Assembly (NCBI GenBank): GCA_046593925.1
Contig: JBKJQN010000097.1
Coordinates: 1 to 64,000, forward strand
DNA length: 64,000 nt
Direction: 5' to 3'
From: JAYVYM01 sp046593925
Lineage (GTDB): Bacteria; Actinomycetota; Actinomycetes; Mycobacteriales; SCTD01
Shown piece by piece: positions 32,317 through 41,315 of this stretch; position 1 is the first letter of the stretch, and each line of letters starts with the position of its first letter. The notes beneath the pieces are model-generated. The model saw only the letters and a program-made list of their open reading frames with translations. It made no database searches and was not told where the DNA came from. Both the position numbers and the translations under genes were made by a program.

Positions 32317-33053
32317 AGCTCGAGCAGGGCGTCCAGGCCCACGGTCAGGCCCGGCCGGGAGGCGATGCTGCGGATGCCGAGCAGCACCCCCGGCATGAAC
32401 GAGGCCCGGTCGTAGGAGTCGTGGCGCAGTGTCAACGTCTCGCCGGCGCCGCCGAGCAGCACCTCCTGGTGGGCGACCAGGCCGGCCAGTCGTACCGCAT
32501 GCACCCGCACCCCCGCGATGTCGGCCCCGCGGGCACCGGGCAGCGCGTGGCTCGTCGCGTCCGGCATCGGGGGCAGCCCCGCGCGGGCCTGCGCGACCAG
32601 CTCGGCGGTACGCCGGGCGGTGCCGCTCGGCGCATCGGCCTTGCCGGGGTGGTGCAGCTCGACGATCTCGACAGAGTCGAAGTAGCGCGCCGCCTGCGCC
32701 GCGAAACGCATCATCAGCACCGCGGCGATCCCGAAGTTGGGAGCCACCAGGATCCCGATCGGGCGGTCGCCCAGCAGAACGCCGAGCTCCTCGAGGCGCT
32801 GGTCGGTGAACCCGGTGGTCCCGACGACGGCATGCACACCGGCCGTGACGCAGGCCGCCAGGTTGGCCATCACGGCGTCGGGGTGGGTGAAGTCGACGGC
32901 GACCTCGGCAGTCGACAGATCCAACCGATCACCCAGGTCGTACGCGCCAGCCAGCTCGAGGTCGGCCGCCGCCTCTACGGCCCGGACGACCTCCGACCCC
33001 AGCCGCCCGCGGGCGCCGAGCACCGCGACCCTGACCCGGGTCACCCTGCTCAC
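32313..33053 (-). CDS. dapB: 4-hydroxy-tetrahydrodipicolinate reductase
   Basis: A 246-residue NAD(P)H-dependent reductase, the second step of lysine/diaminopimelate synthesis. GARGRLGSEVVRAV is the nucleotide-binding loop, GTTGF and APNFGIAAVLMM are conserved, and the catalytic segment ELHHPGKADAPSGTA carries the His and Lys. GTG 33053 overlaps the stop of the M16 peptidase gene (GTGA). In this window dapA lies about 13 kb away near thyX, the insertion block separating two normally close genes. Confidence 0.94.
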   Translation of the reverse strand: MSRVTRVRVAVLGARGRLGSEVVRAVEAAADLELAGAYDLGDRLDLSTAEVAVDFTHPDAVMANLAACVTAGVHAVVGTTGFTDQRLEELGVLLGDRPIGILVAPNFGIAAVLMMRFAAQAARYFDSVEIVELHHPGKADAPSGTARRTAELVAQARAGLPPMPDATSHALPGARGADIAGVRVHAVRLAGLVAHQEVLLGGAGETLTLRHDSYDRASFMPGVLLGIRSIASRPGLTVGLDALLEL

Positions 33054-34360
33054 CCGGCGCTGCCGTCGACGAGGGCCGCGAGGTCGCGGTCGCCGAACGG
33101 GCCGACCGCCCCGAGGGCGAGCGGCCGGCGCAGCACATCGGCGGCCACCTCACGTACGTCGTCGGGGGTCACGGCAGCAATCCGGGCGAGCACCTGCTCG
33201 ACGGTCGGCAGTTCACCGTCGACGAGCTCGGCCTTGCCGATCCGGCTCATCCGCGAGCCGGTGTCCTCCAGGCCCAGCACGGTCGAGCCGCGCAGCTGGC
33301 CCTTGCTGCGAGCCACCTCGGCGTCGGTGAGGCCGTGCGCGGCGACAGCGTCGAGCTCGGCGCGGACCAGGCCGACGACCTGTTCGACCTTGCCGGGCGC
33401 GCAACCGGCGTACACACCGAAGCTGCCGGTGTCGGATGCCGAGCTGGCATAGGAGTACACCGAGTACGCCAGCCCCCGCTCCTCGCGGATGCTCTGGAAC
33501 AGTCGGCTGCTCATCCCGCCGCCGAGGGCGGCGTTCAGCACCCCGAGTGCCCAGCGCCGCGGGTCGTCGCGGTGCAGCGCGGTGCTGCCGAGCACCACGT
33601 TGGCCTGCTCGTCGGCGCGGTCGTCGACGACGATGCCGGCGAACCCGGTGGGCCCCGCGCTGCGCGACCGCAGCGGCGCGGGCTGCCCCTCCCCGGTGAG
33701 CCGATCGCCGAACGCCTGCTCGACGAGCCGCACCGTCGCGTCGTGGTCAAGGCCACCGGCCGCCGCGACAACCATCGAGCCCGGCAGGTAGTGCTCGCGG
33801 TAGAAACCGTCGATCGCGTCCCGTGACAGCCGCTGGATGCTCTCGGTCGTGCCGATGACGGGACGGCCGAGCGGGTGGTCGCCATACAGCGCCTCGGCGA
33901 ACAGGTCGTGGACAGCGTCGCCCGGGTCGTCGTCGTTCATCGCGATCTCTTCGAGCACGACGCTGCGCTCGGTCTCGACGTCGCGCTCGCGCAACAGCGA
34001 GCCGGTCAGCATGTCGGAGATGACGTCGACCGCGAGTGGCAGGTCGGTGTCGAGGACCCGCGCGTAGAAGCAGGTGAACTCCTTGTCGGTGAAGGCGTTC
34101 GTCTCGCCGCCGACCTCGTCGAACGCCGCCGCGATAGCGAGCGCGTCACGTCGCGCGGTGCCCTTGAACAGCAGGTGCTCGAGGTAGTGCGAGGCCCCCG
34201 CCAGCGCGGGGCGCTCGTCGCGCGAGCCGACCCCCACCCAGATCCCGAGGGCCACCGAGCGGACCCCCGGCACCGCCTCCGTGACGACCCGCAGCCCCCC
34301 CGGCAGCAGCGTGCGTCTGAGCACGCTGCCGTCCGAGGGGCTGCTCGAGGCCTCAGCCAC
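33050..34360 (-). CDS. M16-family zinc metallopeptidase (PepR/processing-peptidase-like)
   Basis: A 436-residue insulinase-family peptidase. The inverted zinc motif HxxEH is His58-Tyr-Leu-Glu61-His62 in HYLEHLLFKGT, with the distal Glu expected in ERSVVLEEIAMNDDDPGD. The second half has the inactive-domain fold with ERGLAYSVYSYAS. GTG 34360. It follows pnp by 22 bases, the usual order in actinobacteria. Likely cytoplasmic peptide degradation; substrate unknown. Confidence 0.92.
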   Translation of the reverse strand: MAEASSSPSDGSVLRRTLLPGGLRVVTEAVPGVRSVALGIWVGVGSRDERPALAGASHYLEHLLFKGTARRDALAIAAAFDEVGGETNAFTDKEFTCFYARVLDTDLPLAVDVISDMLTGSLLRERDVETERSVVLEEIAMNDDDPGDAVHDLFAEALYGDHPLGRPVIGTTESIQRLSRDAIDGFYREHYLPGSMVVAAAGGLDHDATVRLVEQAFGDRLTGEGQPAPLRSRSAGPTGFAGIVVDDRADEQANVVLGSTALHRDDPRRWALGVLNAALGGGMSSRLFQSIREERGLAYSVYSYASSASDTGSFGVYAGCAPGKVEQVVGLVRAELDAVAAHGLTDAEVARSKGQLRGSTVLGLEDTGSRMSRIGKAELVDGELPTVEQVLARIAAVTPDDVREVAADVLRRPLALGAVGPFGDRDLAALVDGSAG

Positions 34361-34382
34361 GGTGTGCGGGCATCTCGGCCGG

Positions 34383-36587
34383 CTACGCCTGCGAGGGCGC
34401 CGGGGCGCTCTCCGCGCCGGCCTCGACCGGGGTCAGGCTGATTTTTCCACGCTGGTCGATCTCGGTGATCTCGACCTGCAGCTTGTCGCCGACGTTGACG
34501 ACGTCCTCGACCTTGCCGACGCGCTTGCCGTTGCCCAGCTTGCTGATGTGCACCAGGCCGTCCTTGCCCGGCAGCAGGCTGACGAAGGCACCGAACGCGG
34601 CGGTCTTGACGACGGTGCCCAGAAAGCGCTCGCCGACCTTCGGCATCGTCGGGTTGGCGATCATGTTGATGGTCGCGAGGGCAGCCTCGGCCGCCGACCC
34701 GCTGGTCGCACCGATGAAGATGGTGCCGTCATCCTCCACGGTGATGTCGGCGCCCGTGTCGGCCTGGATCTGGTTGATCATCTTGCCCTTCGGCCCGATC
34801 ACCTCACCGATCTTGTCGACCGGGATCTTCACCGACAGCACGCGCGGGGCGTACGGGCTCATCTCGTCGGGCTCGTCGATCGCCTCGTTCATGACCTCGA
34901 GGATCGCCAGCCGGGCGGTACGGGCCTGCTGCAGCGCGGCGGCCAGCACCTGGCTCGGGATGCCGTCGAGCTTGGTATCGAGCTGCAGCGCCGTGACGAA
35001 CTGCGGGGTACCGGCAACCTTGAAGTCCATGTCACCGAACGCGTCCTCGGCGCCGAGGATGTCGGTGAGCGTGGCGTACTCGCCGCCCTCGAACACCAGG
35101 CCCATCGCGATGCCGGCGACCGGGGCCTTGAGCGGCACCCCGGCGTTCAGCAGCGACATCGTGCTGGCGCAGACCGAGCCCATGCTGGTCGAGCCGTTGG
35201 AGCCGAGCGCCTCGCTGACCTGCCGGATCGCGTACGGGAAGGCCTCGCGGCTGGGCAGCACGGGCAGCAGCGCCCGCTCGGCCAGCGCGCCGTGGCCGAT
35301 CTCGCGGCGCTTGGGCGAGCCCACCCGGCCGGTCTCGCCGGTGGAGTACGGCGGGAAGTTGTAGTGGTGCATGTAGCGCTTGCGGTTCTCCGGGTTGAGG
35401 GTGTCGACCATCTGCTCCATGCGGGTCATGTTCAGCGTCGTGACGCCCAGGATCTGGGTCTCCCCGCGCTCGAACAGCGCCGAGCCGTGCACCCGCGGCA
35501 GCACCTCGACCTCGGCGGACAGCTGCCGGATGTCGGCCAGGCCACGACCGTCGATCCGGGCGCCATCCTGCACGATCCGGCGTCGCACCACGGTCTTGGT
35601 CAGCGAACGGAACGCAGCGCTGACCTCCTTCTCGCGACCCTCGAACCGGTTCGCGAGAGCCTCCTGGACCTTGGCCTTGGCGGCATCTGAGGCGGCCTCG
35701 CGGGCCTGCTTGTCGGCGACCTGCATGGCAGCCGACAGGTCGGCCTCGCCGGCTTCGGTGACGGCGGCGAGGACGTCGTCGGAGTAGTCCAGGAAGACCG
35801 GGAACTCCAGCGGCTCCTTCGGCGACTTCGCCTTGAGCTCGTTCTGCGCGCGGCAGATCGCGGCGATCGGGGCCTTCGCAGCCTCCAGGCCCTCGGCGAC
35901 GACCTCCTCGGTCGGCGCGGTGCCGCCACCGTTCAGGACCTCGTACACGTTCCGGGTGGCCTCGGCCTCGACCATCATGATCGCGACGTCACCATCGTCG
36001 AGCAGGCGGCCGGCCACGATCATGTCGAAGGTCGCGTCCGCCAGCTCCTCGGTCGAGGGGAAGGCGACCCAGCCTGCGGCTGTCCGGGCGACCCGGGTGG
36101 CACCGACCGGGCCGGTGAACGGCAGGCCGGACAGCAGCACGGACGCGGCGGCAGAGTTGATCGCCAGCACGTCGTACAGGTGGGTGGGCTCCAGCGCGAG
36201 GATGGTGGACACCACCTGGACCTCGTTGCGCAGGCCCTTCTTGAAGGACGGGCGCAGCGGCCGGTCGGTGAGCCGGCAGGTGAGGATCGCGTCCTCCGAC
36301 GGCCGGCCCTCGCGGCGGAAGAACGAGCCGGGGATCTTGCCCACGGCGTACATCCGCTCCTCGACGTCCACCGTCAGCGGGAAGAAGTCCAGGTTGTCCT
36401 TGGGGCGCTTGCTCGCGGTGGTTGCCGACAGCACCATCGTGTCGCCGAGGTAGATGGTCACGGCGCCGGCGGCCTGCCTGGCCAGCCGGCCGGTCTCGAA
36501 GCGGATGACCCGCTTGCCGCCGGGGTTCTCGATCACGGCATCGACGAACTCGCTGCCGTAGACGTAGCTCTCGTTCTCGCCCTCCAT
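34383..36587 (-). CDS. pnp: Polyribonucleotide nucleotidyltransferase (PNPase)
   Basis: A 734-residue phosphorolytic 3'-5' exoribonuclease and polymerase; in actinobacteria PNPase also makes 3' RNA tails. Two RNase PH domains (1-220 and about 330-560), separated by an all-helical domain, are followed by KH (IGPKGKMINQIQADTGA) and S1 (GAFVSLLPGKDGLVHISKLG) domains. ATG 36587 was preferred over GTG 36593 because GGGAG lies 7 bases upstream. Transcribed with rpsO, whose stop is about 190 bases upstream. Confidence 0.95.
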   Translation of the reverse strand: MEGENESYVYGSEFVDAVIENPGGKRVIRFETGRLARQAAGAVTIYLGDTMVLSATTASKRPKDNLDFFPLTVDVEERMYAVGKIPGSFFRREGRPSEDAILTCRLTDRPLRPSFKKGLRNEVQVVSTILALEPTHLYDVLAINSAAASVLLSGLPFTGPVGATRVARTAAGWVAFPSTEELADATFDMIVAGRLLDDGDVAIMMVEAEATRNVYEVLNGGGTAPTEEVVAEGLEAAKAPIAAICRAQNELKAKSPKEPLEFPVFLDYSDDVLAAVTEAGEADLSAAMQVADKQAREAASDAAKAKVQEALANRFEGREKEVSAAFRSLTKTVVRRRIVQDGARIDGRGLADIRQLSAEVEVLPRVHGSALFERGETQILGVTTLNMTRMEQMVDTLNPENRKRYMHHYNFPPYSTGETGRVGSPKRREIGHGALAERALLPVLPSREAFPYAIRQVSEALGSNGSTSMGSVCASTMSLLNAGVPLKAPVAGIAMGLVFEGGEYATLTDILGAEDAFGDMDFKVAGTPQFVTALQLDTKLDGIPSQVLAAALQQARTARLAILEVMNEAIDEPDEMSPYAPRVLSVKIPVDKIGEVIGPKGKMINQIQADTGADITVEDDGTIFIGATSGSAAEAALATINMIANPTMPKVGERFLGTVVKTAAFGAFVSLLPGKDGLVHISKLGNGKRVGKVEDVVNVGDKLQVEITEIDQRGKISLTPVEAGAESAPAPSQA

Positions 36588-36743
36588 GGGCACTCCCTCT
36601 GCACTGCGGACCGGAGCCTGGAGAGCGGAGCCGGCGCTCAGTGGAGGCGGCCAGAGGCTGGTCTGGGCGCCACTCCCGAGGACCGGGTCGCGCGCAACGG
36701 CGGGTCCGGCTCGTGGCGTCGCAGGACGGGTGTCCTACGACGA

Positions 36744-36771
36744 AGGGGAGCGCCCGGACGGACACTCCCCT
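36744..36771 (-). terminator. Stem-loop between rpsO and pnp
   Basis: AGGGGAG (36744-36750) and CTCCCCT (36765-36771) pair perfectly around a 14-base loop, ten bases past the rpsO stop on the transcribed strand. A second small hairpin, AGGAC/GTCCT at 36723-36736, follows. There is no U-run. In the rpsO-pnp operons of other bacteria this interval carries a partial terminator and an RNase III site, so attenuation or processing is likely. Confidence 0.5.
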
Positions 36772-36780
36772 GCGTACGGT

Positions 36781-37050
36781 CTAGCGGCGGAGACCGAGCC
36801 GCGCGATCAACGAGCGATAGCGACTGATGTCGGTTTTCTCCAGGTACTTCAGCAGGCGCTTGCGCCGGCCCACCAGCAGCAGCAGGCCCCGGCGGGTGTG
36901 GTGGTCGTGCTTGTGCTCGCGAAGGTGTTCGGTGAGGTCGGAGATGCGACGCGTGAGCATCGCGACCTGCACCTCCGGCGAGCCGGTGTCGCCCTCGACC
37001 GTGGCGTACTCGGCCATGATCGACTGCTTAATCGTGAGGTCGAGCGGCAC
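36781..37050 (-). CDS. rpsO: 30S ribosomal protein S15
   Basis: An 89-residue primary 16S rRNA binding protein with the conserved EGDTGSPEVQVAMLT loop, HLREHKHDHHTRRGLL and LVGRRKRLLKYL segments. GTG 37050 was chosen because GAGGAG lies 4-5 bases upstream and gives the exact family length; ten extra residues to 37080 are not conserved. The 127-base gap to the RCC1 gene should hold its promoter. Confidence 0.96.
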   Translation of the reverse strand: MPLDLTIKQSIMAEYATVEGDTGSPEVQVAMLTRRISDLTEHLREHKHDHHTRRGLLLLVGRRKRLLKYLEKTDISRYRSLIARLGLRR

Positions 37051-37177
37051 GGTGCTCCTCGAGATTTCTCCGGTGTGCACCCGAGGTCTGCTTCACCCGG
37101 GCATGGACGACACACCACCGGGCGTACCGGCGTAACTGAGAATAGCAGCGCGGGAAGTGGACGGACGAACGAGCCTG

Positions 37178-38368
37178 CTACCGCAGCGCGACGGTGTGCA
37201 CCTGGCCGGCGCCGGCGTCGCGGACACCGGCCAGCGCGGGCACGACGGTCGGGGTCGGCGACTTACCGGTCGTCGCCACCCGGCCCAACTGTCCCTGATC
37301 GTTACGACCCCAGGTCCAGACCTCGCCGTTTCGCGCCAGGGCGATCACGTGGTCGCGACCGCTGAAGACGTCCGAGACCAGCGGCAGGCCGGCCACGACA
37401 GCGGGCGAGAGCCGGACCGTCCCGAGGGCGCTGCCGAGCTGGCCGAAGCGGTTGCGGCCCCAGGTGAAGACCCGGCCGTCAGTCAGGACGGCGACGGTGT
37501 GGTCGGCGCCGGACTCGACGCGGGACACCCCCGACACCCCGGTGACCAGCCGCGGACTGCTCTCAGCGGCTGTCGACCCGGTGCCGAGCTGGCCGTACTG
37601 GTTGTTCCCCCAGGCCCACAGCCGGCCGGTGTCGTCGACGGCGAACGTCGAGTCGCGGCCGCCGGCCACCGACGTGACCCGCGGCGAGCCGGGCACCGCG
37701 ACGCGCGCCGGCGCCGGGTGGCGTAGGGCGTCGGAGACGCCCTGGCCGAGCTGGCCGCTCCCGTTGTCGCCCCAGGTCCAGATGCTGCCGTCGTCGAGCA
37801 GCGCGACGCTGTGCGCGCGCCCACCGGCGACCTGGACGGCCCGGTGCCCGGGGAACAGAACCTCCACCGGCGACGCCGACCGCAGCGTCGAACCACCTGC
37901 CGGGCCGAGCTGGCCACGGCTGTTCCAGCCCCACGCCCGGACCGTGCCGTCGGCCATCATTGCGAGCCCGTGGTAGTGCCCGGTCGCGACGGCCACCGCC
38001 GCCGGTGCGGCCGGCAACGCCACGGCCGTCGGAACGGTCGAGGACGGCCCGAAGCCACCACCGTCACCGACCTGGCCCTTGGAGTCGTCGCCCCAGGCGT
38101 ACACGGCGCCGCCGACCAGGGCGAGGGTGAACTCGCGACCTGCCGCGACGTCGCTCGCGCCCGCCAGCACAGCCCCCGGCGCCGGCCCGCCGCCGGCCGG
38201 GCCGTTGCCGAGCTGGCCGAGGCCGTCGCCACCGAGGGTCAGCACGTCGCCGGCCGCCAGCGCCACGACGGGGGCGGCGAGCGCCGACCCCGACGCGAAC
38301 AGCACGGGGGTGAGCAGCACGGCCGCGAGCAGGATTGGGCTGACCTGGGCCCTGACACCGGCTTTCAC
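37178..38368 (-). CDS. Secreted RCC1-repeat beta-propeller protein
   Basis: A 396-residue exported protein. Residues 1-35 form a Sec signal peptide (hydrophobic core ILLAAVLLTPVLFASGSALA). The mature part is built of about seven RCC1 repeats, recognisable by recurring W-x-WG-x-N-x-x-GQLG units: YAWGDDSKGQVG, WGWNSRGQLG, WTWGDNGSGQLG, WAWGNNQYGQLG, FTWGRNRFGQLG, WTWGRNDQGQLG. This makes a seven-bladed propeller. GTG 38368 is preferred; TTG 38374 is possible. It lies between rpsO and ribF, an interval normally without such a gene. Partner unknown. Confidence 0.87.
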   Translation of the reverse strand: MKAGVRAQVSPILLAAVLLTPVLFASGSALAAPVVALAAGDVLTLGGDGLGQLGNGPAGGGPAPGAVLAGASDVAAGREFTLALVGGAVYAWGDDSKGQVGDGGGFGPSSTVPTAVALPAAPAAVAVATGHYHGLAMMADGTVRAWGWNSRGQLGPAGGSTLRSASPVEVLFPGHRAVQVAGGRAHSVALLDDGSIWTWGDNGSGQLGQGVSDALRHPAPARVAVPGSPRVTSVAGGRDSTFAVDDTGRLWAWGNNQYGQLGTGSTAAESSPRLVTGVSGVSRVESGADHTVAVLTDGRVFTWGRNRFGQLGSALGTVRLSPAVVAGLPLVSDVFSGRDHVIALARNGEVWTWGRNDQGQLGRVATTGKSPTPTVVPALAGVRDAGAGQVHTVALR

Positions 38369-38456
38369 GAACAACGGACCCCTTCGCTCCGGGCCCCGAT
38401 GCTACGGCTGACAGCGGCGGTCGCGCGGCTGTTCGCCCACACCGCAGGCGCCCCGG

Positions 38457-39389
38457 TCACCCGACGGGCAGCGTGAGCTCCCTCGTACGGGCGACGTCCC
38501 GACCCATCTGTGCCATCAGCTCGTCAACGTCGTCGAAGCGCAGCGTGTCGCGCAGCCGTGCGGTGAACGCGAGGCCGACCTGCTCGCCGTACAGGTCGCC
38601 GGTGTAGTCCAGGACGTATGCCTCCACCCGGCGTTCCAGGCCCTCGAAGGTCGGGTTGGTGCCGATGCTGATGGCCGCCGGGAGCTCGGCGCCCGCCCGG
38701 ACCAGACGGCCGGCGTAGACACCGTCGGTGGGTACCGCGCTCCACGGCAGCGGCTGCAGGTTGGCCGTCGGGTAGCCCAGCTCGCGGCCGCGCTGGTCAC
38801 CGCGGACCACGACGCCGTCGACGCGGTGCTCTCGCCCGAGCGCCCGGGCCGCCTGCTCGACGTCGCCGGCCTGTACGCAGGACCGGATGTAGGTCGAGGA
38901 CCAGGTCGTGTCGGCGCTGCCGAGCAGCGGGACACCCTCGACGCTGAACCCGAACCGTCGGCCCGACGCGGTCAGCGCGGCGACGTCACCGGCAGCCCGG
39001 GCGCCGTAGTGGAAGTTCTCGCCGACCACGACCGCGGAGGTGTGCAGGTGCTCGACGAGCACCGCGTGGACGAACTCCTCGGGGGTCAGCCGACTGAACT
39101 CGCGGGTGAACGGCAGGACGCACACCACGTCGACGCCGAGCTTCTCAAGCAGGTCGGCGCGGTAGCGCTGGCTGGTGAGCATCGGCGGGTGGCTGCCCGG
39201 CCGGACGACCTCGCTGGGGTGCGGGTCGAAGGTGAGCACCACGCTCGGCACCACCAGCGCCGCCGCCCGCACCACCGCGTGGCCGATGATCTGCTGGTGG
39301 CCGCGGTGGACTCCGTCGAAGACCCCGACGGTCACCACGCACCGCCCCCAGCCGCTCGGCGCGCTCGTCAACCCCCGCCAGCGCAGCAT
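38457..39389 (-). CDS. ribF: Bifunctional riboflavin kinase / FAD synthetase
   Basis: A 310-residue enzyme making FMN and then FAD. The N-terminal nucleotidyltransferase domain has VTVGVFDGVHRGHQ and GENFHYGARAAGD; the C-terminal kinase domain has GYPTANL and GVYAGRL, with the catalytic Glu in the GTNPTFEG ... RRVEAYVLDYTGDLYG region. ATG 39389 matches the usual start (MLRWRGL). Located 46 bases after truB on the same strand. Confidence 0.94.
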   Translation of the reverse strand: MLRWRGLTSAPSGWGRCVVTVGVFDGVHRGHQQIIGHAVVRAAALVVPSVVLTFDPHPSEVVRPGSHPPMLTSQRYRADLLEKLGVDVVCVLPFTREFSRLTPEEFVHAVLVEHLHTSAVVVGENFHYGARAAGDVAALTASGRRFGFSVEGVPLLGSADTTWSSTYIRSCVQAGDVEQAARALGREHRVDGVVVRGDQRGRELGYPTANLQPLPWSAVPTDGVYAGRLVRAGAELPAAISIGTNPTFEGLERRVEAYVLDYTGDLYGEQVGLAFTARLRDTLRFDDVDELMAQMGRDVARTRELTLPVG

Positions 39390-39435
39390 GGTGCGCAGCC
39401 TGCCAGACCACGGCTCCCCCGCCAGCCGGCCACTT

Positions 39436-40311
39436 TCAGGCCGGGGCGAACACCACGCTGGCCCGGGCGACGCCGTCGGCGTCCTGCACGAGGGCGATGC
39501 ACCGGCCGTCCGGCGCGAAGGCACCGACGGGGCCGGGGCGGCCGCTGGCGGCCAGTCGGCGCCCGTGCGACAGGTCGACGGCCTCGGCCTCGGCCAGCTC
39601 GCGCCGGGGGAAGGCGGCGGCCACCACCTCGTCCAGGCGCAGGACCGCGTCGTCGACGGCCGCCACCGTGCCGAGGTCGTCCAGGGAGCTGGCGCCGCTG
39701 AGCCCGAACGCCCCGACCCGGGTGCGCCGTAGCGCGGTGAGATGGGCGCCGACGCCAAGAGCCGCCCCGAGGTCACGGGCCAGCGCCCGGATGTAGGTAC
39801 CGGACGACACCGTGCAGCTCACATCGACGTCGTCACCGCGGCGCGCGAGCACCTCGAAGCGCGCCACGACGACCCGCCGGGCGGCGAGCTCGACGGACTG
39901 GCCGGCGCGCACCCGGGCGTAGGAGCGCACGCCGTCGACCTTGACGGCCGACACCGAGGACGGCACCTGGTCCAGGGTGCCGGTGAGCATGTCGACAGCG
40001 CTCTGCAGGGCGGCGCCGGTGACGCCCGACGCGTCCCGCTCCGCGACGACGTCACCCTCGGCGTCGTCGGTGATGGTCGTCGCGCCGAGCCGCAGCGTTG
40101 CCTCGTAAGCCTTGTCGGTCAGCGCCAGGTGGCCGAGCAGCCGGGTGGCGCGGCCGATCCCGAGCAGCAGGACGCCGGTGGCCATCGGGTCCAGGGTGCC
40201 GGCGTGGCCGACCTTCCTGGTCCGAGTCAGTCGCCGGCCGCGGGCGACCACGTCGTGGCTCGTCCAGCCAGCCGGTTTGTCGACCACCAGCAGACCGTCC
40301 GGCGCGCTCAC
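39436..40311 (-). CDS. truB: tRNA pseudouridine-55 synthase
   Basis: A 291-residue enzyme forming pseudouridine 55 in the T-loop of tRNAs. The catalytic Asp41 lies in VGHAGTLDPMATGVL; DKPAGWTSHD at residues 11-20 and SGTYIRALARDLG are the other conserved elements. A C-terminal PUA-like segment completes the family length. GTG 40311 overlaps the nrnA TGA by four bases, showing translational coupling. Confidence 0.94.
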   Translation of the reverse strand: MSAPDGLLVVDKPAGWTSHDVVARGRRLTRTRKVGHAGTLDPMATGVLLLGIGRATRLLGHLALTDKAYEATLRLGATTITDDAEGDVVAERDASGVTGAALQSAVDMLTGTLDQVPSSVSAVKVDGVRSYARVRAGQSVELAARRVVVARFEVLARRGDDVDVSCTVSSGTYIRALARDLGAALGVGAHLTALRRTRVGAFGLSGASSLDDLGTVAAVDDAVLRLDEVVAAAFPRRELAEAEAVDLSHGRRLAASGRPGPVGAFAPDGRCIALVQDADGVARASVVFAPA

Positions 40312-41315
40312 ACCGGCAGGTGCGGCGCCTGGGCCAGCCGGGCGCGGACCACGGCCAGCGTTTCGGCGACGTCGCCGTACGACGTGAAGCCCGCGGCGAA
40401 CCGGTGGCCACCGCCGCCGAGGGCCATACAGACCGCCCCGACGTCGATCGCGCCCTTGGACCGGGTCGACACGCGGTAGCAGCCTTCGGAGGGGTCGCAC
40501 TTAAGGACCAGGGCCACCTCGGCCTCCTGCGCGGTACGAAGGACATCGATCACACCCTCGACGTCAGCCAGACCTAGACCGTGGCGGTCGAGGTCGACAC
40601 CTTCCACGACGCTCCAGGTGAGGCCGAGGCCGCTGGCGGCGGCGGGCTCGAGGACCGCCCGGGAGCAGACGTCGCCGAGCAGGCGCACAAAGCCGAAGGG
40701 CTGGCTGTCATAGACCGCCCGGCTGATCAGGTCGGGCCGGATACCGGTCGCGAGCAGCCGCGCGGCCAGCTGGTGCACCGATGGCGAGGTCGACGCGTGC
40801 TTGAACGAGCCGGTGTCGGTGAGCAGCCCGGTGTAGAGCGACGCGGCCGCGGACTCGTCGACGGGCAGCCCGAGCCGATCCAGCAGCTCCGTGACCACGA
40901 CGGCTGTGGCGGCGGCACCGGGGTCGACCAGGTGCGCCGTGCCGTACCGCGTGTTGCTGGCGTGGTGGTCCACGACCAGTACCGCCCCGGCATGAGACAC
41001 CCGGTTGGCGAGCAGGCCCAGCCGGTCCGCGCTACCGGTGTCAAGAGTGACCAGCAGCGCAGGTGTCTCGGGCACCTGCTCGGCCGGCACCAGCAGGTCG
41101 AGGTCGAGAAGGAAGCCGTACGCGTGGGGCACCTCGAACGGCTCGCTGCCCCAGGACGCGACGACCCGACAGCCGCGACGTCGTAGCGCACCGCCCAGCG
41201 CGATCATCGAGCCGAGCGCGTCACCGTCGGGCGCGACGTGACAGGCCAGCACGACGTCCTCGCAGCCCGTGAGCAGTGCGGTGGCCTGCGCCCAGTCCTC
41301 CTCCGGGATACTCAC
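40308..41315 (-). CDS. nrnA: DHH-family nanoRNase / pAp phosphatase
   Basis: A 335-residue DHH/DHHA1 phosphoesterase degrading short oligoribonucleotides and 3'-phosphoadenosine 5'-phosphate. Motifs are complete: HVAPDGDALGS (I), VDHHASN (III, DHH), TDTGSF (IV) and the C-terminal GGGHRFAAGF of DHHA1. GTG 41315 overlaps the rbfA stop by four bases. This rbfA-nrnA-truB order is standard in actinobacteria. Confidence 0.93.
   Translation of the reverse strand: MSIPEEDWAQATALLTGCEDVVLACHVAPDGDALGSMIALGGALRRRGCRVVASWGSEPFEVPHAYGFLLDLDLLVPAEQVPETPALLVTLDTGSADRLGLLANRVSHAGAVLVVDHHASNTRYGTAHLVDPGAAATAVVVTELLDRLGLPVDESAAASLYTGLLTDTGSFKHASTSPSVHQLAARLLATGIRPDLISRAVYDSQPFGFVRLLGDVCSRAVLEPAAASGLGLTWSVVEGVDLDRHGLGLADVEGVIDVLRTAQEAEVALVLKCDPSEGCYRVSTRSKGAIDVGAVCMALGGGGHRFAAGFTSYGDVAETLAVVRARLAQAPHLPV

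Noticed and set aside
34281..35690. Plus-strand open frame of over 460 codons opposite pnp
   Set aside because: Antisense shadow of PNPase with His/Arg/Asp-rich low-information sequence and no start signal.
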